A DNA stretch of 64,000 bases. It comes from Pandoraea anapnoica (GTDB lineage: Bacteria; Pseudomonadota; Gammaproteobacteria; Burkholderiales; Burkholderiaceae). The translations under genes and the position numbers were made by a program. This document shows positions 26,560 through 36,106 of this stretch, in pieces; position 1 is the first letter of the stretch; each line of letters begins with the position of its first letter. Location of the stretch: positions 310,001 through 374,000 of the forward strand of contig NZ_CABPSP010000004.1 of NCBI RefSeq assembly GCF_902459765.1. Reading direction: 5' to 3'. The notes under the pieces are model-generated. The model was not told the DNA's origin. It saw nothing but the letters and a program-made list of their open reading frames with translations, and did not search any database.

Positions 26560-27606
26560 TCAAGGACGTCGCGCTCGACGCAACACTGAAGCCGTCGGCG
26601 CGACGGCGCTGCTAAGACGGCGCTTGACACCTGACGTCATGCCCAACGTTGCACCGCGCCCAGCAACCGACACCGGCGGTGCCGCCAACATCGACTGATA
26701 AGTCGAGGCCAATGCTTCTTGCGTGCTGACTTGTTCGCGCAGTCGCGCGATCACGGCGTCCTGCAACGCCTTGGCCGAACGCATTTCGTGCTGCGTTTCG
26801 GTCATCGCCGCGAGACTGGCCTCGGCGTCCTGCAATTGACGTTGCGCCTGTTTGCGCTCCTGCTGCAACGACTTGATGGATTCGCGTGCCGCGTCCAGCT
26901 CAAGCATCAATCGGCGCTCGTTGGCATCGGCACGCTCGGCCAGCTTTGCGCGCTCAGCATCCCAGTCCGCACGATGCGATGCATGCGCCGCCTGCATCGC
27001 TTGCGCCGCGTCGCGCGCTGAGGCAAGCGACTGACGTGAGGCAACGGCATCCGCCTGTGCATCGATGAGCAGCGCCTCGGCGCGACGTGCCTGCGCCTGC
27101 GCTTCATCGCGTGCCTGACGCGCATCCGCCGCCGCCGTCTCCGCCGAAGCAATCCGCTCGTGCAACACGGCGCGGGCCTGCTCCAACGCTTCACGGTCTG
27201 CATTCAACTCAGCCTCCCGCGCATCGAGCGCTGCTCGCTGCACGGCAGCCTCCTCGGCCAGCACCGTACGAGCTTCGTGCATCGCCAATGCCCACAAATC
27301 CAGTGCGGCGCGGGCCACCGGCTCCGGCATGGGTACTCCGTCCGGCAAACCCGCTAAACCGCCATTGGCACCGCCCCCACCGTTCAGACGCGCCCCCAAT
27401 CCCCCAAACCACGCATCCAGATACGGACTCACGGTGTTCGGCGATCCGCGCCCCAATTGCTGCCGAATCCGTTCAATCGTCGGACGCTGCCCCGACATCA
27501 ATAGCGTATCGGCGGCCGTCCACACGTCGTGCTCGGAAATACCGCGACCGCCCTGTCGAGGCGACGGCGCGAGCGTGGCGGATTTGGGGGGTTGGGACGC
27601 AGTCAT
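26560..27606 (-). CDS. KfrA-like DNA-binding coiled-coil protein
   Basis: 348 residues. The N-terminal KfrA_N domain (about residues 22-75; 'DVWTAADTLLMSGQRPTIERIRQQLGRGSPNTVSPYLDAWF') is a helix-turn-helix. KfrA of plasmid RK2 is an autorepressor that helps plasmid segregation. The remainder, about 100-310, is almost continuous Ala/Arg/Glu coiled coil. ATG 27606 lies 8 bp after AAGGAG. It is divergent from a tyrosine recombinase with 149 bp between the start codons. There is no other plasmid gene around, so this is a chromosomal KfrA relative, perhaps organising DNA or regulating the recombinase. Confidence 0.88.
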   Translation of the reverse strand: MTASQPPKSATLAPSPRQGGRGISEHDVWTAADTLLMSGQRPTIERIRQQLGRGSPNTVSPYLDAWFGGLGARLNGGGGANGGLAGLPDGVPMPEPVARAALDLWALAMHEARTVLAEEAAVQRAALDAREAELNADREALEQARAVLHERIASAETAAADARQARDEAQAQARRAEALLIDAQADAVASRQSLASARDAAQAMQAAHASHRADWDAERAKLAERADANERRLMLELDAARESIKSLQQERKQAQRQLQDAEASLAAMTETQHEMRSAKALQDAVIARLREQVSTQEALASTYQSMLAAPPVSVAGRGATLGMTSGVKRRLSSAVAPTASVLRRARRP

Positions 27607-27648
27607 CGCGAGCACTCCTTGAAATCGACAGCATTGCCAAATAAGCCA

Positions 27649-27722
27649 CGATAATGGAAGATTATCGATACTTATTTATCACATACGTTATATTTACTAC
27701 ATATTACATATGATTTCATATG
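27649..27722. promoter_or_regulatory. Inverted repeats in the kfrA-like/recombinase intergenic region
   Basis: Perfect repeat CGATAAT (27649-27655), 5-bp spacer, ATTATCG (27661-27667). Further on lie two CATATG boxes (27707-27712 and 27717-27722) separated by ATTT. The region is very AT-rich. It could be the operator for the KfrA-like protein or a recombinase core site. Confidence 0.55.
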
Positions 27723-27755
27723 TTTAGTGGAAAAATTACGTTTCAAGGCGATTCA

Positions 27756-28868
27756 ATGCGCAAAAGCAACGCTGGCGATATCGTGAAAATCGTGGACGCA
27801 GCCCACCTCCCCGCGCCGCTGGACCCGGCGACATTGCATGCCGACGCCCGGGAAGCCGCGCAGGCGCTCGTTCGTGAGGGCGACTCGGCAAATACACATC
27901 AGAGTTATCAGTCGGCCATGCGTTACTGGATGGGTTGGTATCGGCTGCGCTACGGTGCACCACTGATCCCCCCGCTTTCGCCTGCAGCGATCGTGCAGTT
28001 CGTCGTCGATCACGCGCAGCGTCAGGGCAAGCAAGGGCTGACGACGGAGATGCCCGAGGCACTCGATGCGGCGCTGGTCGCGCAAGGACTCAAAGCGCGT
28101 ACCGGTCCGCCGGCGCTCGCGACGCTGCTCCACCGGATGAGCGTCATCGCCAAGCTACATACGTCGCGCGATCTGCCCAATCCTTGCGCCGAACCGGCGG
28201 TGCGGGAGTTGCTCGCCAAGACGCGTCGTGCCTATGCGAAGCGCGGCGTGAAGACCGCCAAGAAAGACGCCCTCACCCGCGAACCGTTGCGCGCGCTGCT
28301 GGCCACCTGCGACGACTCGCTGCGCGGCAAGCGCGACCGCGCATTGCTGCTCTTCGCATGGGCCAGCGGTGGACGCCGACGCTCCGAAGTCGTTCGCGCA
28401 ACGTGTGAGAACGTGCGACGCAGCGGCCCTGAACATTACGTCTACACGCTGGGCTGGTCGAAGACGAACCAACAGGGAGCCGACCTTCCGGAGAATGAAA
28501 AACCGATCGCGGGTGCGGCCGCCGCCGCGCTCACGGACTGGCTGGCGGCATCCGGCATCGAAAGCGGTCCGATCTTCCGGCGTGTGCGGCGCGGGGGCCA
28601 TGTCGGAGAAGCGCTTTCGGAGGCCGCAGTGCGCGATATCGTGCGCGAGCGCTGCGCACTGGCGGGCCTCGACGGCGATTTCTCTGCGCACTCGTTGCGC
28701 GCAGGCTTCGTGACGGAAGCAGCACTTCAACAAGTGCCATTGGCGGAAACGATGTCGATGACCGGACACACCAGTGTGGCGACGGTCGTCGGGTACTTCC
28801 GTCGGGCAGACATGCAACGCTCGCGCGCGTCCGATCTGATGGGCTCGGACGACGGCGCGAAAGCATGA
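27756..28868 (+). CDS. Tyrosine-type site-specific recombinase
   Basis: 370-residue protein. The SAM-like N-terminal domain (about residues 35-130; 'NTHQSYQSAMRYWMGWYRLRYG') is followed by the catalytic domain. Active-site residues are visible: Arg in 'ASGGRRRSEVVR' (about 207), Lys in 'LGWSKTNQ' (about 235), 'HSLRAGF' (about 312-318), His in 'GHTSVATVVGYF' (about 336) and nucleophile Tyr (about 346). All positions needed for strand cleavage appear present. I prefer ATG 27756 (AAGGCGA upstream) over 27720. No att repeats, excisionase or cargo were found next to it, so it does not look like a phage integrase in an obvious island. Confidence 0.88.
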   Translation: MRKSNAGDIVKIVDAAHLPAPLDPATLHADAREAAQALVREGDSANTHQSYQSAMRYWMGWYRLRYGAPLIPPLSPAAIVQFVVDHAQRQGKQGLTTEMPEALDAALVAQGLKARTGPPALATLLHRMSVIAKLHTSRDLPNPCAEPAVRELLAKTRRAYAKRGVKTAKKDALTREPLRALLATCDDSLRGKRDRALLLFAWASGGRRRSEVVRATCENVRRSGPEHYVYTLGWSKTNQQGADLPENEKPIAGAAAAALTDWLAASGIESGPIFRRVRRGGHVGEALSEAAVRDIVRERCALAGLDGDFSAHSLRAGFVTEAALQQVPLAETMSMTGHTSVATVVGYFRRADMQRSRASDLMGSDDGAKA

Positions 28869-29066
28869 CCATTACGTGAGCGATGCTCAGCTATTGCCCG
28901 TCGAACGCATGCCATCGCGAGATGCTCCGACAGCGTCAAGGGTGGCTGGCATAAAGATGCATTTAAGTGGTATCTTTTGTCGCGATGGGCGTATGCCATA
29001 TTGAACATACCGCCTGCTGTGACTGCCGCTGTTCCCCCCATTGAACACTCTTAGGTGCAGATCGTC

Positions 29067-30200
29067 ATGCCTAGCTCTCTTGCTTCCCAATCCCGCAATC
29101 GCGCGCTCATCGAGCGACTCGGTCTGCTCACGCCAATCATTCAGGCACCGATGGCGGGCACGTCCACGCCGGCGCTTGCTGCTGCCGTTTCCAACGCAGG
29201 CGGGCTCGGCTCCATCGGCGTGGCGGCGGGGAATGCGGAAACGGCTCGCAAAGCCATTCACGAGACGCGCGCCCTCACGCGCAAGCCGTTCAATGTCAAC
29301 GTGTTCTGCCACGCGCCAGCCAAACTCGACGCTTCGCGCGATGCCGCCTGGCTCGCCTACCTAGCCCCGGAATTCGCACGCTTCGACGCCACGCCGCCCA
29401 CCACGCTCAGCGAGATCTACAAGAGCTTCGTCGCCGACGACGCGATGTACGCCATGCTGCTCGAAGAGCGCCCGGCCGTCGTCAGCTTTCATTTCGGTTT
29501 GCCGTCGCAAGAGAAGATCGACGCATTGCACGCCGCCGGCATCATGCTGTTCGCCACGGCGACGAACCTCACCGAGGCCCGCGCCATCGAAGCGGCCGGT
29601 GTGGACGCCGTCGTCGCACAGGGATATGAGGCAGGCGGCCATCGCGGACGCTTCGAAGATCTCGGCGACCGCGTGCCGACCGACGATGAACAGCTCGGCA
29701 CCCTTGCCCTCGTACGGTTGATCGTGACACACACGTCCGTTCCCGTGATCGCCGCCGGCGGCATCATGGACGGCGCAGGCATCGCCGCGGTGCTCGCGCT
29801 TGGCGCGCAGGCCGCGCAACTCGGCACGGCCTTCGTTGCATGCCCGGAATCATCGGCCGACGCCGCTTACCGGGAGCGACTCACCGGACCGAATCCGCCG
29901 CGCACGGCCCTCATTCGCGCCATCTCCGGCCGTCCCGCTCGCGGCTTCGTCAACCGGCTCTATGCGCTTGAACAAACCACCGAGCGCCCCGACTTGCCTG
30001 CCTATCCTGTGACGTACGACGCAGGTAAGGCCATCAACGCCGCAGCAAAGTCCAAGGGCAACAGCGACTACGCCGCACAATGGGCCGGTCAGGCCGCACC
30101 GCTCGCGCGAGCGATGCCAGCCGCTGAGCTCGTAGGTGTGCTGCGCGCGGAACTGCACGAAACGTTCGACGCGCTGCGCGATCTCGCCGCCAATTTCTGA
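29067..30200 (+). CDS. Nitronate monooxygenase family flavoprotein, copy 1
   Basis: 377-residue FMN-dependent TIM barrel that oxidises nitronates (2-nitropropane dioxygenase family). Landmarks: '[32 protein letters not shown]' at the N-terminus, 'VSFHFGLPS', '[15 protein letters not shown]' with the catalytic His at about residue 189, '[38 protein letters not shown]' (phosphate binding), and '[13 protein letters not shown]'. ATG 29067 with AGGTG upstream is preferred to GTG 29055. It is followed 14 bp later by a close paralogue. Confidence 0.92.
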   Translation: MPSSLASQSRNRALIERLGLLTPIIQAPMAGTSTPALAAAVSNAGGLGSIGVAAGNAETARKAIHETRALTRKPFNVNVFCHAPAKLDASRDAAWLAYLAPEFARFDATPPTTLSEIYKSFVADDAMYAMLLEERPAVVSFHFGLPSQEKIDALHAAGIMLFATATNLTEARAIEAAGVDAVVAQGYEAGGHRGRFEDLGDRVPTDDEQLGTLALVRLIVTHTSVPVIAAGGIMDGAGIAAVLALGAQAAQLGTAFVACPESSADAAYRERLTGPNPPRTALIRAISGRPARGFVNRLYALEQTTERPDLPAYPVTYDAGKAINAAAKSKGNSDYAAQWAGQAAPLARAMPAAELVGVLRAELHETFDALRDLAANF

Positions 30201-30214
30201 GACGGGTCCAGACC

Positions 30215-31327
30215 ATGACTTCGAAAGTGTCCCCGTCGGCCCGCATCACCCAACGTCTCGGTATGTCGACGCCGATCATTCAGGCACCGATGGCTGTTGC
30301 ATCGACACCAGCGCTGGTCGCAGCCGTCTCCAACGCGGGCGGGCTCGGCTCGCTCGCAGTCGGCAATATGGATGCCAACGCCGCGCGCGACGTGATCCGC
30401 CAAACCCGCGCACTGACCTCCCGTCCGTTCAACGTCAATGTTTTCACACACGTGCCCGCGCGAGCCGACGCCGCGCGCGAAGCCGAATGGCTCGCGTATC
30501 TCGCACCGGAATTTGCGCGCTACGACGCAACGCCACCGGAAGCGCTGCGCGAGATCTATCTGAGCTTTGTCGAAGACGTCGCGATGTACGAGATGTTCCT
30601 TGAGGAGCGCCCGGCCGTCGTGAGCTTTCATTTCGGCCTTCCGTCGCAGGATTGGATCGACGCATTGAAGGCCGCAAGCATCGTCTTGTTCGCTTGCGCC
30701 ACGAACGAAGCGGAGGCCGACGCTATCGAAGCCGCGGGCATCGACGCCATCGTCGCGCAGGGCTGGGAAGCTGGCGGGCATCGCGGACGCTTCAACGACG
30801 AAGGCGACCGCCAGCCGAGCGAAGACGAGCAGCTCGGCACCTTCGCGCTGGTGCGGCGACTGGTGGCACGCACGTCGCTGCCCGTGATTGCAGCGGGCGG
30901 CATTATGGATGGCGCAGGCATCGCGGCCGTCCTTGCCCTCGGTGCACAAGCGGCCCAAATGGGAACGGCCTTCGTCGCCTGTCCGGAATCCGGTGCCGAC
31001 GCGGCTTATCGAGACGCGCTGCTCAGTGGGCATCCGCCGCGCACGGCGCTCATTCGCGCCATCTCGGGACGTCCGGCACGCGGACTCGCCAATCGCTTCT
31101 GGGCATTGGAGCAAGCGGCCGACCGACCCGCGATTCCCGACTATCCCATCACCTACGACGCAGGCAAAATGCTCAATGCGGCCGCAAAGGCGCAAAAGGA
31201 AAGCGGCTATGCGGCCCAATGGGCGGGTCAGGCGGTACCGCTTGCACGGGCACTTCCCGCAGCGGAACTGATCGACGTTCTCTCGCGGGAAACGCGCGAC
31301 GCTATCGCAGCGGCCATCTCCGGCTGA
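30215..31327 (+). CDS. Nitronate monooxygenase family flavoprotein, copy 2
   Basis: 370-residue paralogue of the preceding gene, roughly two thirds identical by eye and with the same motifs: [29 protein letters not shown], '[14 protein letters not shown]' with the catalytic His, and the [16 protein letters not shown] phosphate loop. The genes are 14 bp apart and co-directional, so they form an operon from a tandem duplication. Differences cluster at the N-terminus and in the loop after the first motif ([12 protein letters not shown] against [12 protein letters not shown]), which could alter substrate range. Confidence 0.92.
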   Translation: MTSKVSPSARITQRLGMSTPIIQAPMAVASTPALVAAVSNAGGLGSLAVGNMDANAARDVIRQTRALTSRPFNVNVFTHVPARADAAREAEWLAYLAPEFARYDATPPEALREIYLSFVEDVAMYEMFLEERPAVVSFHFGLPSQDWIDALKAASIVLFACATNEAEADAIEAAGIDAIVAQGWEAGGHRGRFNDEGDRQPSEDEQLGTFALVRRLVARTSLPVIAAGGIMDGAGIAAVLALGAQAAQMGTAFVACPESGADAAYRDALLSGHPPRTALIRAISGRPARGLANRFWALEQAADRPAIPDYPITYDAGKMLNAAAKAQKESGYAAQWAGQAVPLARALPAAELIDVLSRETRDAIAAAISG

Positions 31328-31426
31328 AGCCACTTCGTAGCGACGGTCGTCTAGCATCCAGTGAGGACCGTCACTGCCACCTGCCCCCACATCCTTACAG
31401 CCCACCCGCTTCGGAGACTTCATAGC

Positions 31427-32413
31427 ATGTTCAATGCAATCCTGTTGACGCAGTCGGACGGTGTCACCCACGCCCAGGTGACCGAACTGCAAGACGATGC
31501 ACTGCCTGCCGATGGCGACGTACTCGTCGCCGTCGATTACTCGACCATCAATTACAAGGACGGCCTCGCCATCACCGGCAAAGCGCCCGTCGTACGCTCA
31601 TGGCCGATGGTCGCTGGCATCGATGGGGCAGGCACTGTGCTCGAATCGTCACACCCCTCGTGGCGTAAGGGGGATCGCGTGGTGCTCAATGGCTACGGTG
31701 TGGGCGAAACGCACTGGGGATGCCTCGCGCAGAAGGCCCGACTGCGCGGCGACTGGCTCGTGCGGTTGCCCGAACGCTTTACACCGCGCGACGCCATGAT
31801 TATTGGCACGGCGGGCTACACGGCCATGCTCTCGGTGATGGCTCTGGAGCGCGGCGGAGTGCTGCCGCACCAAGGCGACGTGCTCGTGACGGGCGCGTCG
31901 GGCGGTGTCGGTTCGGTAGCCATCGCGCTACTCAGTTCGCTCGGGTATCGCGTCGTGGCGTCCACCGGCAAGTTGCATGAGACGGAGTATTTGCAGGCGC
32001 TCGGCGCAGCGGAGGTCATCGACCGTCGTCTGTTGTCGGATCCGGGTAAGCCGATGCAGAAGGAACGTTGGGCGGCGGTGGTCGATTCCGTCGGCTCGCA
32101 CACGCTGGTCAATGCCATCGCGCAATTGCGTTACGGCGGTGTTGCGACGGCATGTGGTCTCGCGCAAGGCATGGACTTCCCAGCCAACATGGCGCCGTTC
32201 ATTCTGCGGGGTGTGACGTTGCACGGTATCGACAGCGTGATGGCACCGCGCGAGTTGCGCGAGGAAGCGTGGCAACGGCTTGCGCGCGATCTCGAACCGC
32301 AAAAGCTTGGTGGCATTTCCCATGACGTCGGTCTTGCGGACGCCATCGGCATCGGTCAGCGCATCGTCAAAGGCGAGATACACGGCCGCGTGGTCGTGGA
32401 TGTGAATCGCTGA
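31427..32413 (+). CDS. acuI: Acrylyl-CoA reductase/quinone oxidoreductase, AcuI/YhdH type
   Basis: 328-residue NADPH-dependent medium-chain reductase without zinc ligands. It has the GroES-like N-terminal domain with 'DYSTINYKDGLAITGKAPVVRSWPMVAGIDGAGTV', the YhdH-type signature. The Rossmann fold carries 'VLVTGASGGVGSVAIALLSSLGYRVVASTGK' at about residues 149-180. The C-terminus 'GRVVVDVNR' is typical. Known members reduce acryloyl-CoA to propionyl-CoA or detoxify enones. ATG 31427 with GGAG upstream; a strong terminator follows. Confidence 0.92.
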   Translation: MFNAILLTQSDGVTHAQVTELQDDALPADGDVLVAVDYSTINYKDGLAITGKAPVVRSWPMVAGIDGAGTVLESSHPSWRKGDRVVLNGYGVGETHWGCLAQKARLRGDWLVRLPERFTPRDAMIIGTAGYTAMLSVMALERGGVLPHQGDVLVTGASGGVGSVAIALLSSLGYRVVASTGKLHETEYLQALGAAEVIDRRLLSDPGKPMQKERWAAVVDSVGSHTLVNAIAQLRYGGVATACGLAQGMDFPANMAPFILRGVTLHGIDSVMAPRELREEAWQRLARDLEPQKLGGISHDVGLADAIGIGQRIVKGEIHGRVVVDVNR

Positions 32414-32431
32414 TATCTACGCAGCAACGAC

Positions 32432-32457
32432 AAAGGGCAGCCAACTGGCTGCCCTTT
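32432..32457. terminator. Bidirectional terminator between acuI and livF
   Basis: Stem AAAGGGCAGCC / GGCTGCCCTTT (11 bp) with a 4-nt loop. A and T flanks give a U-tract in either direction. It lies between convergent acuI and livF. Confidence 0.9.
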
Positions 32458-32485
32458 GAACTGACTACGATGTGCAACGGTCGCG

Positions 32486-33208
32486 TCAGTGACTCCCCCC
32501 CAGATACGCCGCGCGCACCTTGTCGTCGTTGCGAAGACTCTCCGCCGGGCCGTGCACGGAAATGCTGCCGTTCTCCAGCACGTAGCCATAGTCGGCCACG
32601 GCCAGTGCGGCGGCAGCGAACTGCTCCACGAGCAGCATCGTCACGCCTTCCGCTTTCAGGTTGCTGATGATGCGGAAAACCTCGTCGACCAGAATCGGCG
32701 CCAGGCCCATCGACGGCTCGTCGAGCAGCACGATGTCCGGGCGCAGCATGACCGCGCGCGCCATCGCCAGCATTTGCTGCTCGCCGCCCGAGAGCGTACC
32801 CGCCAATTGATTGCGACGCTCCTTCAGGCGCGGGAACAAGTCCATCGCGCGCTCCAGATCCGCCGCCACGTCGCCGCGCGGGCGGCTGCCCGTCAGACGC
32901 GCAAACGCGCCCAGCCGCAGATTGTCCGTCACCGACATCGTGGCGAACACACGCCGGCCCTCCGGCGAATGCGCCAGACCGAGCTTCGCAATGCGATGAG
33001 AGTCAAGTCCGTCGATACGCTTCTCGCCGAGCGTGATTTCGCCCGACGACGGTTTGATCATGCCGGACACAGCACGCATCGTGGTCGTCTTGCCCGCGCC
33101 GTTCGAGCCGATGAGCGTGACGACCTGACCGCCCGGTACATCGATGTCGATGCCGTGCAGCACCTGCACCTTGCCGTATCCCGCTTGCAGATTACGAATG
33201 GAAAGCAT
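32486..33208 (-). CDS. livF: Branched-chain amino acid ABC transporter ATPase LivF
   Basis: 240-residue ATPase, length as in the family. Walker A GSNGAGKTTT (about 37-46), signature 'LSGGEQQMLAMARAV', Walker B 'DIVLLDEPSMGLAP', switch His replaced by the usual LivF 'LLVEQFAAAALAVADYGYVLENGSI'. Last gene of the leftward importer operon, 28 bp after the LivM-LivG fusion. Confidence 0.95.
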   Translation of the reverse strand: MLSIRNLQAGYGKVQVLHGIDIDVPGGQVVTLIGSNGAGKTTTMRAVSGMIKPSSGEITLGEKRIDGLDSHRIAKLGLAHSPEGRRVFATMSVTDNLRLGAFARLTGSRPRGDVAADLERAMDLFPRLKERRNQLAGTLSGGEQQMLAMARAVMLRPDIVLLDEPSMGLAPILVDEVFRIISNLKAEGVTMLLVEQFAAAALAVADYGYVLENGSISVHGPAESLRNDDKVRAAYLGGSH

Positions 33209-33236
33209 AGTGGTTCCGTTTATCCGTCTATCCCGG

Positions 33237-35225
33237 TCAGTGCGCGGTCGATGCGCCGCCCAGATACGCCTCGATCACCTTCTCGTCGGCCTGAATCTGC
33301 GCGGGCAGCCCTTCGGCAATCTTCTGCCCGAAGTCCAGCACCGACACCGTCTGGCAGGTGCTCATCACCACGTCCATGTGGTGCTCGATCAGAATCACCG
33401 TGATGCCGTGATCGCGAATCTTGCGGATGATGGCGAGCAACTCGCGAATATCGGGTGCCGTCAGACCGGCCGCCGGTTCGTCGAGCAACAGCAGACGCGG
33501 ATCGAGCGCGAGCGCACGGGCGATTTCGAGCAGACGCTGTTTGCCGTACGGCAGGTTGCGCGCCTCCTCGTCGGCCAGCGACGCCAGCCCCACGAACTCC
33601 AGCAGACGCATGGCACGCGCACGCGCACCGTCTTCTTCGCGCTTGTATCGCGGCAGGCGCAGCGAGACGTCGACCAGCGTCGAATGGAACGTATGGTGCA
33701 GACCGACCAGCACGTTTTCGAGCGCCGTCATTTCACCGAAGAGCTGAACGTTCTGAAACGTACGTGCAACGCCCGAGAGCGCAATGTCGGCAGACGTGCG
33801 TCCGGCCAGCGACTCACCGGCGAACTCGATGCTCCCGGCCGTGGGCACGTAGATGCCCGTCAGCACGTTCATCATCGTGCTCTTGCCCGAGCCGTTCGGG
33901 CCGATCAGGCCGTGAATCGTGCCACGCTTGACCGTCAGGTCCACCTGGTTGAGCGCCTTCAGGCCGTCGAACTGCATCAGCAACTGACGTACTTTCAGCA
34001 ACTCCTCCGGACCGCTGGCCGCAGCCATGAGCACCGGGTCGTTGCTGCTGGCGGCCGCTTCGTCCACCTGCGTGGCCGATACCGTGAGCGTGCGGCGGCG
34101 ATGCAGAACGCGCGAGCGCAGGAAACCGATGATGCCGTCCGGCAGGTAGTACACGACGAACAGGATCATCAGACCGAAGATCGTCAGACGCCAGTCGGTG
34201 ATACTGTCGCGCCACCAGGTCACACCGGCCAATGCGATGGTGCCTATCACCGGCACCGCAGCCTTGGCGAGCGTGGTCCGCCCGCGTGCAACAGCTGCGA
34301 CCGCTGCCACCGTCGTGACCGCCGCGATCGCCGAGGCGACAATGCGGAAGATGTTGATGTCGTCGAGCAACTGCGGCAGCAACACGATGATCGCCGCGCC
34401 CAGCAACGAACCGCTGCGCGTCTTGCGTCCGCCCATGATGACGGCCAGCAGGAACAGAATCGTCAGCTCGAAGTTGTATGTGTTTGGCGAGATGTACTGC
34501 TCGGAGTAGGCATAAAGGCTACCGGCCAGACCGGCAAACCCGGCGCTGATCACGAATGCGTACACCTTGTAGCGATACACCGACACGCCCATACAATCCG
34601 ACGCCACAGGCGAATCGCGCAACGCTTCGAAGGCGCGACCGAGGTGCGACTTCAGAATGCGGTGGGCTACGAGCATGCTCAACAGCAGCAACACGGCAAC
34701 GATCCAGTAGTACTCTGTCTCGTCGATCGGATGACCACCGATGACCGGCTTCGTGAGCTTGATGCCCATCGGACCGGACGTCAGGAAATCCATCTCGTTG
34801 ATCAGAATCTGGATGATCGTGCCGAAAGCCAGCGTCACCATCGCCAGATACGGTCCGATCACGCGCAAGGCGGGCAATGCGAGCACTGCACCGAAGGCGG
34901 CGGTGACCAGAATTGCGGCAGGCAGCGCGAGCCAGAGCGAGAGTCCCAGCTTGGCGAAGAACACACCCGCGACGTAGGCGCCGATGCCGAACAGACCAGC
35001 GTGGCCCAGCGACACCTGCCCCGTGTAACCCACGACGATGTCCAGCCCGAAAAGCAGGATCGCGTAGATCATGATCGTCTCGATCATGTGGATGTAATAC
35101 GGGTTGCCGATGGCCAGGGGAAAGCCGAACAGCGCGACGATGCCGAGTACGGCAGCGATCTTGGTCAACGCGCGCGTACCGCCGAGATCGCCGGCCCCGC
35201 GTGCAGTGGAGGTCTGTGCGCTCAT
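33237..35225 (-). CDS. LivM-LivG fusion: permease and ATPase of a branched-chain amino acid ABC importer
   Basis: 662-residue fusion. Residues about 20-385 are a LivM permease with the family segments 'LFGLDIVVGYTGQVSLGHAGLFGIGAYVAG' and 'LRDSPVASDCMGVSVYRYKVYAFVISAGFAGLAGSLYA'. Residues about 410-662 are a LivG ATPase with Walker A GPNGSGKST (about 444), a signature reduced to 'NLPYGKQRLLEIARAL', and Walker B 'LLLLDEPAAGL'. In E. coli these are separate proteins. The permease half also has an extra Ala/Val-rich stretch (about residues 300-345) before its last helix. No stop or frameshift separates the halves. Only 2 bp separate its ATG from the livH stop. Confidence 0.93.
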   Translation of the reverse strand: MSAQTSTARGAGDLGGTRALTKIAAVLGIVALFGFPLAIGNPYYIHMIETIMIYAILLFGLDIVVGYTGQVSLGHAGLFGIGAYVAGVFFAKLGLSLWLALPAAILVTAAFGAVLALPALRVIGPYLAMVTLAFGTIIQILINEMDFLTSGPMGIKLTKPVIGGHPIDETEYYWIVAVLLLLSMLVAHRILKSHLGRAFEALRDSPVASDCMGVSVYRYKVYAFVISAGFAGLAGSLYAYSEQYISPNTYNFELTILFLLAVIMGGRKTRSGSLLGAAIIVLLPQLLDDINIFRIVASAIAAVTTVAAVAAVARGRTTLAKAAVPVIGTIALAGVTWWRDSITDWRLTIFGLMILFVVYYLPDGIIGFLRSRVLHRRRTLTVSATQVDEAAASSNDPVLMAAASGPEELLKVRQLLMQFDGLKALNQVDLTVKRGTIHGLIGPNGSGKSTMMNVLTGIYVPTAGSIEFAGESLAGRTSADIALSGVARTFQNVQLFGEMTALENVLVGLHHTFHSTLVDVSLRLPRYKREEDGARARAMRLLEFVGLASLADEEARNLPYGKQRLLEIARALALDPRLLLLDEPAAGLTAPDIRELLAIIRKIRDHGITVILIEHHMDVVMSTCQTVSVLDFGQKIAEGLPAQIQADEKVIEAYLGGASTAH

Positions 35226-35227
35226 GG

Positions 35228-36106
35228 TTACACCTTCTTGATGGCGGTCTTGCCGAACAGGCCTGCCGGCTTCACAGCCAGCACGAGCAGCAGCAGTACG
35301 AGACCCGGCACGTCTTTGTAGCCGGTCGAAATGTAGAACGCGGTCGTGGTTTCGGCCACGCCGAGGATCACGCCGCCCACGAGCACGCCCATGCCGCTCG
35401 ACAAGCCGCCGATGATCGCCACGGCAAATGCCTTGAGGCCGAGTACTGCCCCCATCGTGGCACCGGTCAGCGTGAGCGGCGCGACCAGCACACCGGCAAA
35501 CGCAGCGGCCATCGACGACAGCGCGTACGAGAACGTAATCACGAGGCTGGTGTTGATGCCCATGAGCCCGGCGGCGTCGCGATCGTTCGCGGTGGCCACC
35601 ACGGCCTTGCCGTAGATCGAGCGACGGTTGAAGAACTCGACGGCGGCCATCATGAGCAGCGCGCCCACGACCACGAGCAGTTCCATCGGCAGCACATTCG
35701 CGCCCAACAGCTTGATCGGGGCTTCGGGCAGCGGCGACGGGAATTTGAGGTCGTCACGGCCCCAGAGGTTTTCCGCAACGTTCTTGAAGATGATGCCCAG
35801 CGCAATGGTGGACATGATCCAGCCGAATTCCGACTTGATCCGCAAAGCGGGTTTCACGCCGATGCGTTCGACGAACGCGCCTTGCACGAGACCGAACAGA
35901 CAGACGATGGGAATCATCAGCCAGTAGTTCAGCCCGAGCGTGTCGACAAGCGTCAGGCCGACCAGTGCGCCGAGCATGAGCGCTTCGCCCTGGCCGAAGT
36001 TCAGAGTGCCGGAGGTCGCAAACGTCAGTTGGTAACCGAAGGCGATCACGGCGTAAATCATCCCCAGCGCGATACCGCTGTAGATGAGTTGAATCAGGAT
36101 GGTCAT
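35228..36106 (-). CDS. livH: Branched-chain amino acid ABC transporter permease LivH
   Basis: 292-residue membrane protein with about eight helices. Family landmarks: 'IYSGIALGMIYAVIAFGYQLTFATSGTLNFGQGEALMLGA' at the start, 'NDRDAAGLMGINTSLVITFSYALSSMAAAFAGVLVAPL' and 'GLKAFAVAIIGGLSSGMGVLVGGVILG' later. It forms the translocation path with the LivM half of the next gene. ATG 36106 has GAGAGGA upstream; the frame is open further up but upstream residues are polar and unlike LivH. Confidence 0.95.
   Translation of the reverse strand: MTILIQLIYSGIALGMIYAVIAFGYQLTFATSGTLNFGQGEALMLGALVGLTLVDTLGLNYWLMIPIVCLFGLVQGAFVERIGVKPALRIKSEFGWIMSTIALGIIFKNVAENLWGRDDLKFPSPLPEAPIKLLGANVLPMELLVVVGALLMMAAVEFFNRRSIYGKAVVATANDRDAAGLMGINTSLVITFSYALSSMAAAFAGVLVAPLTLTGATMGAVLGLKAFAVAIIGGLSSGMGVLVGGVILGVAETTTAFYISTGYKDVPGLVLLLLVLAVKPAGLFGKTAIKKV

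Noticed and set aside
27756-28868. Prophage or genomic-island integrase
   Set aside because: No tRNA target, att direct repeats, excisionase or phage genes flank it; neighbours are ordinary chromosomal genes.
28980-29020. Imperfect inverted repeat GGCGTATG / CATACCGCC upstream of the first nitronate monooxygenase
   Set aside because: Arms differ by one inserted base and lie in a short promoter region; too weak to call as an operator.
33144-35321. 725-codon open frame on the plus strand
   Set aside because: It is antisense to the LivM-LivG fusion, is rich in His/Arg/Gln/Asp and has no family-like sequence or ribosome site. It arises from GC-rich third positions of the real gene.
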